From the NCBI GenBank assembly GCA_964496245.1, contig CAZBZG010000182.1, forward strand, positions 1-9,761: a stretch of DNA of 9,761 nucleotides. Reading direction: 5' to 3'. Shown piece after piece: positions 1 to 5,994 of the stretch (its first letter is position 1; every line of letters starts with the position of its first letter). Under the pieces are notes generated by a model. That model had not been told where the DNA came from. It saw only the letters and a program-made list of their open reading frames with translations, and searched no databases. The stretch is from CAZBZG01 sp964496245. GTDB lineage: Bacteria; Planctomycetota; SZUA-567. The translations under genes and the position numbers were made by a program.

Positions 1-11
1 GGGTGTAGCTT

Positions 12-33
12 AAGACCCTCGTTGAGTGGTCTT
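12..33. repeat. Inverted repeat (hairpin)
   Basis: AAGACC (12-17) pairs with GGTCTT (28-33). CTC (18-20) pairs with GAG (24-26), leaving one unpaired T at 27 and a GTT loop. That makes nine pairs with a single bulge. No T-run follows on either side, so it is not a standard intrinsic terminator. Role unknown. Confidence 0.45.
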
Positions 34-83
34 GACAGAGGGGTCCACCGCAGCGCGTCGATGACCTCTTTTGTCAATTCTCG

Positions 84-107
84 CGGGAGAGCCTGCAGGT
101 TCTCCCG
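84..107. repeat. Near-perfect 24-base palindrome
   Basis: CGGGAGAGCCTG (84-95) is followed directly by CAGGTTCTCCCG (96-107). The arms are reverse complements except for one position (G91 against T100, which could still pair as G-U in RNA). The centre is the 8-base palindrome CCTGCAGG. No T-run follows on either strand, which argues against a terminator. It lies inside the decayed minus-strand frame. It could be a protein binding site, a mobile-element end, or chance. Confidence 0.6.
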
Positions 108-171
108 ATCTGTGACCTGATGTTATTCGATAAGCTCCTTAAGATTGTCCTTGTCCAATGCCACTGCATAC

Positions 172-177
172 CCTCCT
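172..177 (-). promoter_or_regulatory. Strong Shine-Dalgarno of the minus-strand remnant
   Basis: The plus strand reads CCTCCT, which is a perfect AGGAGG on the minus strand, 7 bases from the GTG at 162-164. This is a better ribosome binding site than any in the operon to the right. It supports the view that the minus-strand frame once began a real gene. Confidence 0.5.
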
Positions 178-195
178 ATGCTATTGTAGCCTAGG
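175..195. repeat. Inverted repeat overlapping the minus-strand Shine-Dalgarno
   Basis: CCTATGCTA (175-183) pairs with TAGCCTAGG (187-195) around a TTG loop, with eight of nine positions matching (mismatch T179/C191). The left arm covers half of the minus-strand AGGAGG at 172-177, so in a minus-strand transcript the hairpin could partly hide that ribosome binding site. A regulatory role is inference only. Confidence 0.4.
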
Positions 196-311
196 AAGTT
201 TCCCGGTTAATGTTACACTACTAGCGTGTTAAACGCCTATTCTCGGGTAGATACTTATGTCCAACAATGTTGCATTGATAGAAGGCACCAATACTTTCGC
301 AAGACTATTCC

Positions 312-1652
312 ATGGTATCAAAAAATAAGGCAAATCGAAGTTATAGCCACGCACATGGCTCTTTGACCAAAGAAAGCATTGTAGCTTTGCTAATAAAAAT
401 TTTTGGCATTATCTCCGGCTATTTAATGTTTCTAGTTCTATCTAGGTTGGGAGGCGCTGGCGCCGTTGGTTCATTTTCTATCGGTTACAATTTGATCAAT
501 CTACTGGCTCAACTCTCGTTATTGGGTCTGCCAATGGCGGTTCTCCGTTTTGCAGGACCAATGACGGCATTACGGAATTGGATCGGAATCAAGGGGCTAT
601 ATCGTAATTCAGCCATAATTGCGACTTCAGGAGGACTTGTAGTTGGCCTAGCACTATTCCTTCTTTCCAAAACGCTATCCGAAACCTATTATGGCAACCC
701 TTCCTTAGCCACTCAATTCAGATATCTATCATTATCCATAGTGTTTTTTAATATTAACTTATTAAACGTGTCTTTTCTGCGTTCCGTTAAGGGCGTTTCA
801 GTATCTCAACCATTTCACAATTTCCTAATTCCTCTTTTGAGCACAATATTGATTATAATTTGCGCACTTCTCTCTGCGCAACTTCATGCGATATTCCTAT
901 ATTTGGTAGCGATTCTTGTTGTTTCAGTAGCTTCAACAGTTGTTTTTCATAGAGTTTTGACAAACAGAATTGCGTCTGGGATTTCAAATCATTTGGTCGA
1001 CGACCAAATTAGTATGGTGCATCTGTTAAAGGTGTCGTCTCCGATGATGATCACAAGTTTTTCTACGATGTTGATGGGGCAAATCAGTATTCAGTTTATA
1101 GGTATCCTGATGACAGAAAATGATGTTGGGATATATCAAATCGCACTCAAAGTGGCCATGACAACAAGTCTTTTTCTTCAGTCGATTAATATAGCAGTTG
1201 GGCCAAGAATCGCCGACCTTTTCTGGAATGGAAAGCGAAAGCAACTACAAAGCACAATTCAAAAAGGTGCGCGGTTGATTTTCTTTTCGTCTAGTTTTCT
1301 ATTGCTAATAATCGTAGTATTCTCAAAATTCATATTGGGCGTGTTTGGTCAGGAATTCGTAGAAGGTCGGAAAGTTTTGATAATCTTGTGTATGGGACAG
1401 TTCATTAATGCCTTTTGTGGGTCAGTGGGTTACTATATGAATATGACTGGTAGACAAAAGGAGTTGAGAAATTTCGTACTCATTTCTTTGATTGGCTCAG
1501 CTCTGCTAAACTACTTGTTAATAGCAAATTTTGGAATAATCGGCGCGTCGATTGCATCCACCATGGGCATATTTGTGTGGAATTTTCTCTCTGTATTGTT
1601 CGTAGCCAAAAAGGACAAGATATTCACGTTTTTTTGGCCAAAGAGCGTATGA
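312..1652 (+). CDS. wzx: Wzx-type polysaccharide flippase (MOP superfamily)
   Basis: Predicted inner-membrane protein that flips undecaprenyl-linked repeat units from the cytoplasmic to the periplasmic face for Wzy to polymerise. The 446-residue chain has about 12 hydrophobic segments by eye (roughly residues 22-44, 52-80, 97-119, 135-156, 168-188, 190-212, 240-265, 272-292, 322-342, 355-378, 385-406, 410-432). This length and topology fit the polysaccharide-transport branch of the MOP superfamily. The first segments carry the usual pattern of a small glycine-rich turn (LGGAGAVGSFSIGYN) followed by a helix with LSLLGLPMAVLRF. The ATG at 312 leaves a polar, basic 20-residue lead before helix 1. 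The next in-frame Met (residue 39) would destroy that helix. The Shine-Dalgarno is weak (AAG at 301-303). The stop overlaps the next start as ATGA, indicating translational coupling. Lipid-linked substrate specificity cannot be read from sequence. Confidence 0.88.
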   Translation: MVSKNKANRSYSHAHGSLTKESIVALLIKIFGIISGYLMFLVLSRLGGAGAVGSFSIGYNLINLLAQLSLLGLPMAVLRFAGPMTALRNWIGIKGLYRNSAIIATSGGLVVGLALFLLSKTLSETYYGNPSLATQFRYLSLSIVFFNINLLNVSFLRSVKGVSVSQPFHNFLIPLLSTILIIICALLSAQLHAIFLYLVAILVVSVASTVVFHRVLTNRIASGISNHLVDDQISMVHLLKVSSPMMITSFSTMLMGQISIQFIGILMTENDVGIYQIALKVAMTTSLFLQSINIAVGPRIADLFWNGKRKQLQSTIQKGARLIFFSSSFLLLIIVVFSKFILGVFGQEFVEGRKVLIILCMGQFINAFCGSVGYYMNMTGRQKELRNFVLISLIGSALLNYLLIANFGIIGASIASTMGIFVWNFLSVLFVAKKDKIFTFFWPKSV

Positions 1653-2488
1653 AAAGGACGTTTATTGTAGGATGCCCCAGATCTGGAACCACTTTGATAC
1701 AAAGTGTATTGTCAGCCTATGGCGGGTTTGTTTCCTTCCCTGAGACGCACATATTTAGCAAAATCTTTTCGGGCCGTAAGAACAGATATTTGCCTCCGCC
1801 ACTTAAGTATGGTTATCTTTCACTATTCTTCCTTAGTTGGAAGAAAAAGCATGGTTATTCCCTGCCGCTAAGTATTTCATTGACTCGCGACTTGCTTTGC
1901 GAGGACGTTCTTTCGTTTTTTGATTCCATAGCTGTCAAAGAAAACAAGATTGGATGGATCGAAAAAACACCTTCGCACTTGCATGTTTTGGAAGAAATAA
2001 GAAAGCTGTCTCCCTCTGCCTACGTCATTCAAATACTAAGAGACGGTCGGGCAAATATCGCATCCATGTATGAATATGGAAGCAGGTTGAATAAACACTT
2101 GAGAAATAAATTTCGGGATCTTGATTATTGCATCTACAGGTATAACAAATGTTTATGTGATCTTAGGACAAGCTCAGAGGCGGATAATATGATACTACTG
2201 TCGTATGATAAATTCATTGATGATCCAATTGGTACCACCAGAAGGGTATTTGAGAAAATTGAAGTACGTGACGCAAATCCAGCTGATATCATTGCGAACT
2301 TCAATAAGGTTGAAAACCTTCAACTAATTATTGACAAAAAAGAGAAATGGAAATCAACGAACAATAGAGACATATTCAATCAAGGTCTAAAGAAATACAA
2401 TAGCATTTTTTCGGAAAAGGAGAAGGAGAAAATAGAACAAAATATTAACTGGCATAGATATCGTAAGCTTGATGAGGATTCCCTATAG
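1649..2488 (+). CDS. PAPS-dependent carbohydrate sulfotransferase 1
   Basis: Likely transfers sulfate from PAPS to a hydroxyl of the nascent polysaccharide or its lipid-linked unit, in the cytoplasm. Seen: the 5'-phosphosulfate loop GCPRSGTTL at residues 8-16, an ETH motif at 32-34, EKTPSH at 105-110, and the 3'-phosphate site RDGRANIAS at 131-139 (Arg131 and Ser139 in the expected places). These are marks of the Sulfotransfer_3-type bacterial sulfotransferases, and the 279-residue length is typical. The frame is open from 1577, but a start there would put 24 extra residues, with no family character, ahead of the P-loop. I chose the ATG at 1649, which overlaps the flippase stop (ATGA) and has AAGAG just upstream. 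The C-terminus is lysine/glutamate-rich and helical. The acceptor sugar is unknown. A second, diverged copy follows at 3841. The usual 'RDPRA' is RDGRA here, a tolerated variation. Confidence 0.85.
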   Translation: MKRTFIVGCPRSGTTLIQSVLSAYGGFVSFPETHIFSKIFSGRKNRYLPPPLKYGYLSLFFLSWKKKHGYSLPLSISLTRDLLCEDVLSFFDSIAVKENKIGWIEKTPSHLHVLEEIRKLSPSAYVIQILRDGRANIASMYEYGSRLNKHLRNKFRDLDYCIYRYNKCLCDLRTSSEADNMILLSYDKFIDDPIGTTRRVFEKIEVRDANPADIIANFNKVENLQLIIDKKEKWKSTNNRDIFNQGLKKYNSIFSEKEKEKIEQNINWHRYRKLDEDSL

Positions 2489-3769
2489 ATGGTTACCGTT
2501 ATTTCTTACAGGCGGCTTAATGTACTAATGTGGATATCGATTTACATAGTTGGCTATTGTTTGCTTTCATATTTTATTGTTAGCCCTAAATTTGCCTATT
2601 TGGGTTACTATTTTGACAATTTCAAGATCTTTCGGTTTTCCTACTTTTGCCTGCTCGCTATCCTCCCGGCTACATGGTTGCCGACTACATTTGAGAGTGC
2701 TTCGGATATTCTGTATTGGGTGATTTACATATTAGTAATTGTGCCATCAATACTCGTGCCTTCCTTTAGGGGCTTTGACATAAATGGGAACTATGTAGTT
2801 TATATTCACGTACTATTAAGCTGTTTTCTGGGAATATACCTCTTATACAAAACTCTCGTTATAAATATTGGTTTTGTGTCCCTACGCAAATCACATTTTC
2901 TTTTTGTTGTTACTACTCTCTATTTGGTTCTGAATGTCGTTCTAATAAGAAAATTTGGGATAACATTGGAAATGCCCAACTATTTTGAACTGTATTTCGT
3001 GAGAGATGAATTTGCGGCTACTTCCAACCAGTTTATGAAATATGCAATAGCGTGGTTAATGGTGTTGATTAATCCTATTCTGTTAATTTGGGGCCTGAAA
3101 GATAGGAAAATCTATGCAATTATTGCATCTGTCATTGGGCAATTCTATGTCTTTAGTTTGACTGCACACAAAACAGCTGTAGGCTCAATATTGTTGATTC
3201 TGGTTGGCTACATCTTTCTGAAGAAATACCGTGAAGATTTCGTCCATCGAATTGGCTATTTGCTTGTTTTGTGGCTGGCCATTGTCCTAATCGTGTCTGC
3301 CGTTGCCAATACTTATATTGTATGGTCGCTCGCATTCAGAAGACTACTTATGACGCAAGGTTTGAATAGTTTTTATTACTTCGACTACTTTACAAATAAT
3401 GAATTCTTGTACCTAAAGCAAAGTATTCTTAGCTTTCTCTCTGATGTAGACATAATCCATCCGGCTAAAGTCATTGCAGGCAAGTATTTTGATAATCCCG
3501 ATTTCGGGCACGCCAATGTAAATTTTTTTGCGGAGGCTTTTGCCAATTTCGGATACATTGGAATGTACATATATTCAATTATTCTCGGTGTCATTATGAT
3601 TGCCATTAAATCGATTTCCATGCGAAAGAACAAATTCATTTGTACCATCGCGTTCCTGATCGTCGGATACAAGGTTTGTCAAACATCACTGCTAACCACC
3701 ATAAGCACTCACGGACTCGGACTGATTCTTCTTGTCTCGGTGTTTTTCCCTCAAAACGATGAATTTTGA
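2489..3769 (+). CDS. wzy: Wzy-like O-antigen/capsule repeat-unit polymerase
   Basis: Predicted inner-membrane polymerase that joins flipped repeat units in the periplasm. The 426-residue protein is almost entirely hydrophobic, with about 10-12 membrane segments. It has two features common in this diverse family. One is a mid-protein segment FSLTAHKTAVGSILLIL (about residues 218-234), resembling the 'T..Ks.l' helix of repeat-unit polymerases. The other is a polar loop ending in NVNFFAEAFANFGYIG (about residues 345-360), where these proteins usually carry an 'aN..aeaf.n.G..G' motif. The region between them is the probable large periplasmic loop. The ATG directly abuts the preceding stop (TAG then ATG), and GAGGA at 2474-2478 lies 10 bases upstream. 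Wzy proteins vary strongly in sequence, so the call rests on topology, motifs and its place between flippase and transferases. The related WaaL ligase fold is the main alternative. Confidence 0.8.
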   Translation: MVTVISYRRLNVLMWISIYIVGYCLLSYFIVSPKFAYLGYYFDNFKIFRFSYFCLLAILPATWLPTTFESASDILYWVIYILVIVPSILVPSFRGFDINGNYVVYIHVLLSCFLGIYLLYKTLVINIGFVSLRKSHFLFVVTTLYLVLNVVLIRKFGITLEMPNYFELYFVRDEFAATSNQFMKYAIAWLMVLINPILLIWGLKDRKIYAIIASVIGQFYVFSLTAHKTAVGSILLILVGYIFLKKYREDFVHRIGYLLVLWLAIVLIVSAVANTYIVWSLAFRRLLMTQGLNSFYYFDYFTNNEFLYLKQSILSFLSDVDIIHPAKVIAGKYFDNPDFGHANVNFFAEAFANFGYIGMYIYSIILGVIMIAIKSISMRKNKFICTIAFLIVGYKVCQTSLLTTISTHGLGLILLVSVFFPQNDEF

Positions 3770-3840
3770 CGGCAATCCGTTGCACTTTCAGCTGCAATTT
3801 GCGTGAAGTTAGACATCGTTTGCATCTCATGAAATATTAA
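3770..3840 (+). other. 71-base gap, the largest inside the operon
   Basis: This is the only intergenic space above 10 bases within the operon. It contains a weak hairpin (TTGCA 3780-3784 with TGCAA 3793-3797) and, at its right end, a three-codon ATG-AAA-TAT-TAA (3829-3840) whose stop touches the ATG of the next gene. No convincing promoter or terminator is seen. It may be a junction where the second sulfotransferase was inserted, or a small regulatory spacer. Confidence 0.35.
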
Positions 3841-4824
3841 ATGGTCCATATGATGACGAAAAGACTCCAGTACCCACTAACTAAGAGAAAGGTCTTTATT
3901 TGCGGATGTCAAAGATCTGGTACTACGTTAGTTCAAAAAATACTAAATTTGCACTCAGATGTATCTATAATGTATGAAACACATATATATCCCATTGCCA
4001 ACAGACTGAGGTTCCCAATCAAGCGGAGCCTAGCGCTGTTGTTGGTCAAGAAATACTTTCCGTTTTTTAATACACAGTGGACTAGGGAAAAAAAAGAATT
4101 TGAAGACTTAATCAAAAGCCTCGCTCAATCTTGTGAAGAAAGCTTCTATTCACCTTCGCATCTCCTGTATTTTCTGATACATGCTTCCAGTAAAGAAAGT
4201 GACATAGTGGTTGGCGAAAAGACACCAAGTCACATTTATTACTTAGGCTCAATACTGAAGGATAGTACTGCGAGTGCTATAGTGGTTTACCGAGATCCAC
4301 GTGCATCGGCAGCCAGCGAAAAAACCAAGAAGAAAACGTGGTATAATAAAGATTTTTCCTTGTTACTATTCATCTTGCGATGGCTTTCAAGCCAGTATCT
4401 TGCAGAAAGATACAAACGTAAGTTTGGTAACAACAGAGTAATGCTTCTCAGATTTGAAGATCTAATAACATCGCCCAAGAAAACCGTAAAAAGAATCTGT
4501 AGTTTTGTGAATTTGGATTATCAGGAAGAAATGATGGACATCGACATAGTGAATTCATCATTCAAAAAAACTGAATCGACAAAGGGATTCGATGACAAAG
4601 TAAATACTAAATGGCGCTCTATTCTATCGAAAAGAGAAGTCTCTTCAATAGAAAAGTGGTGTGCTTTTCTTATGGATAAGTACGCCTATGAAAAAGAATA
4701 TGAAATCAAGTGTACGTGGTTATTGAATTTTCTTGTACGTCTACATAATAGGATTCTATTTTTGCTTCCTGAGCTTTATTACGATTTCTTTACCAACATC
4801 AAGAGAATAAGGCGGTTTAGATGA
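3841..4824 (+). CDS. PAPS-dependent carbohydrate sulfotransferase 2
   Basis: A second likely cytoplasmic PAPS:polysaccharide sulfotransferase. Seen, counting from the ATG at 3841: GCQRSGTTL at residues 22-30 (5'-phosphosulfate loop), ETH at 46-48, EKTPSH at 126-131, and RDPRASAAS at 151-159 (3'-phosphate site, Arg151 and Ser159). The ETH motif sits 20 residues after the loop serine, exactly as in the first sulfotransferase, so both belong to one family, yet the rest has diverged widely. The 327-residue chain has a C-terminal extension rich in hydrophobic and basic residues (about 295-327, ending in RIRRFR) that the first copy lacks. It might be a membrane-surface anchor. The start is uncertain: ATGs at 3841, 3850 and 3853 are all possible and none has a clear Shine-Dalgarno. 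The stop overlaps the next start as ATGA. It probably sulfates a different position or sugar from the first enzyme (inference). Confidence 0.85.
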   Translation: MVHMMTKRLQYPLTKRKVFICGCQRSGTTLVQKILNLHSDVSIMYETHIYPIANRLRFPIKRSLALLLVKKYFPFFNTQWTREKKEFEDLIKSLAQSCEESFYSPSHLLYFLIHASSKESDIVVGEKTPSHIYYLGSILKDSTASAIVVYRDPRASAASEKTKKKTWYNKDFSLLLFILRWLSSQYLAERYKRKFGNNRVMLLRFEDLITSPKKTVKRICSFVNLDYQEEMMDIDIVNSSFKKTESTKGFDDKVNTKWRSILSKREVSSIEKWCAFLMDKYAYEKEYEIKCTWLLNFLVRLHNRILFLLPELYYDFFTNIKRIRRFR

Positions 4825-5984
4825 AGATTTTGTGGCTAATCAATCATTTTCCATATCCTCCCAACCGAGGTGATAAGATAAGGGATTATCATCTAATAGG
4901 AATTATTGCCAAAGATAACATTGTTGATCTTGTTGCTCTTAGGAAAAAGGACGATCCTTCTTATGAAGATTTGATGGCACATACTCCCTTGCGTCAAACA
5001 TTCTTTAAGAATGTTAGCAGAAAGCAAGAATTACTAATACGTCTCATCTCGTCAGTGTTGTTATTCCCCTCGCAATGTGGGCTTCTAGTAGCGAAGGGAA
5101 TGAAGAAACTAATAAAGGAAGCTGAAAAAACTCACCGCTATGATGTCATTATCACTAGCAAATTTTACTTTGCTAGTGTCGTTCCCCGAAAATTACTACA
5201 TAAAACTGTCATTGATAATCATGGAATAGAATATGTCTATTATCATTCCCTCATACGGGAGACAAAGAACATTATGGTAAAAGCTTTTTATTTCATGGAT
5301 AGCATAAGCATACGCATTATTGAGAAACGGTACCTAACTCGGGCAGCCAAATGCGTTTTCCTGTCTGTACAAGACTACATGTATGCAAGACAGAGCTACG
5401 ATGTTTGTACACCACATGCGATCTGCCCTCAGGGAATAACCAGAGAAAGGATTCCTTCTGCTAAACAATTAGATTTTGAGAACCGAGATATAGACTTGAT
5501 ATTCGTGGGAAATCTTACGCAGTCTAGAAACTTTGACCCTCTTCATAGTTTTTTGATCTATCTAAGCAGATCAAGAGAAGCAGGCGACATCAAGATTGCG
5601 ATTGTTGGAAAAGGTGCTCCTGAAAAGCTCAGAAGACTTTGTGTTGGCAACGTTAAGTATTATGGCTACGTCGACGACTTGGATAGCCTGTTATTGCGAT
5701 CCAAATATATGTTCTGCTACTTACCAGGAGGATCGGGTGTCAAGACTAAGATAATTGAGGGTGTCGTATTTGGGATGAAGGTTATTTGTGATAAGCATTC
5801 TGCAGGTGCTTTACCAGAATTGGTTGGTAATGGTGCAATTGTCGTTCATAGTTATCGTGATATAGTAGCTGAGATAAACAAAGAGAGGGACAACTGGGAA
5901 TCACACATTGGCGTGAAAATAATAGAAGACGGCCTTACTTGGGATAGTATTGCCAAGAAATATTTGGACTTCATCTCTTCATAA
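4821..5984 (+). CDS. GT4-type glycosyltransferase, resembling the PEP-CTERM/EpsH1-associated sugar transferase family
   Basis: Likely adds one sugar from a nucleotide donor to the growing lipid-linked unit on the cytoplasmic side. The 387-residue protein has the two-domain layout of GT-B enzymes. The N-terminus is MKILWLINHFPYPPNRGDKIR, where the PPNRGDKIR block (residues 13-21) is typical of sugar transferases found with exosortase exopolysaccharide systems (TIGR03087-like). IDNHGIE lies at about 131-137. The C-terminal domain opens with FVGN (228-231) and carries GSGVKTKIIEG (304-314), with Glu313 in the place of the conserved donor-binding glutamate of GT4 enzymes. It overlaps the preceding gene by ATGA. 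The next gene begins 10 bases after its stop. The transferred sugar and linkage cannot be told. No signal peptide or membrane helix is seen. Confidence 0.85.
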   Translation: MKILWLINHFPYPPNRGDKIRDYHLIGIIAKDNIVDLVALRKKDDPSYEDLMAHTPLRQTFFKNVSRKQELLIRLISSVLLFPSQCGLLVAKGMKKLIKEAEKTHRYDVIITSKFYFASVVPRKLLHKTVIDNHGIEYVYYHSLIRETKNIMVKAFYFMDSISIRIIEKRYLTRAAKCVFLSVQDYMYARQSYDVCTPHAICPQGITRERIPSAKQLDFENRDIDLIFVGNLTQSRNFDPLHSFLIYLSRSREAGDIKIAIVGKGAPEKLRRLCVGNVKYYGYVDDLDSLLLRSKYMFCYLPGGSGVKTKIIEGVVFGMKVICDKHSAGALPELVGNGAIVVHSYRDIVAEINKERDNWESHIGVKIIEDGLTWDSIAKKYLDFISS

Positions 5985-5994
5985 GAATACTATA

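Larger units (their letters stand above)
1..164 (-). pseudogene. Decayed reading frame, possible N-terminal remnant of an IS256-type transposase
   Basis: Seen: on the minus strand a perfect AGGAGG (172-177) lies 7 bases before a GTG at 162-164. The frame reads (M)ALDKDNLKELIE, hits an in-frame TAA at 123-125, then stays open for 40 more codons to the window edge, with stretches such as ENLQALPRELTKEVIDAL. One base change (for example CAA to TAA) would explain the stop. Family knowledge: many IS256/Mutator-type transposases begin with a leucine-rich acidic helix, then a phrase like 'LxKELTKxVLExAL' and an 'AExxxHLGYE' block. The first two are loosely matched here. The last is not found, so a second lesion or a different family must be assumed. 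The higher GC than the operon also fits separate origin. It could instead be an unrelated short gene with a 13-codon product. The frame is well seen but the identity is uncertain. Confidence 0.35.
165..311. other. Non-coding leader before the operon
   Basis: No supportable gene is present. An in-frame TAG at 279-281 prevents the flippase reading frame from extending much further left. I looked for a sigma-70 promoter. TTACAC (213-218), TTGATA (275-280) and GATACT (250-255) each resemble one half of a promoter, but none pairs with a good partner at 16-18 bases. No JUMPStart-like element was seen. The operon promoter may be here in a form I cannot recognise, or may lie left of the window. Confidence 0.5.

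Noticed and set aside
84..107. Palindrome as an intrinsic terminator
   Set aside because: No run of T follows the stem on either strand.
213..295. Sigma-70 promoter for the operon
   Set aside because: Half-sites such as TTACAC, TTGATA and GATACT are present but do not pair at 16-18 bases with an acceptable partner.
1577..1648. Longer start for sulfotransferase 1, overlapping the flippase by 76 bases
   Set aside because: The added 24 residues translate flippase-coding DNA in another frame and precede the expected P-loop N-terminus. The ATGA overlap start at 1649 fits better.
3385..3672. 95-codon antisense open frame within the polymerase gene
   Set aside because: The plus-strand frame carries the conserved polymerase motifs here. 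The antisense frame is a by-product.
5950..5994. TTG start extending the heparinase-like protein by 15 residues
   Set aside because: It overlaps the glycosyltransferase coding end. The ATG at 5995 with AAGAA upstream gives the usual family N-terminus.
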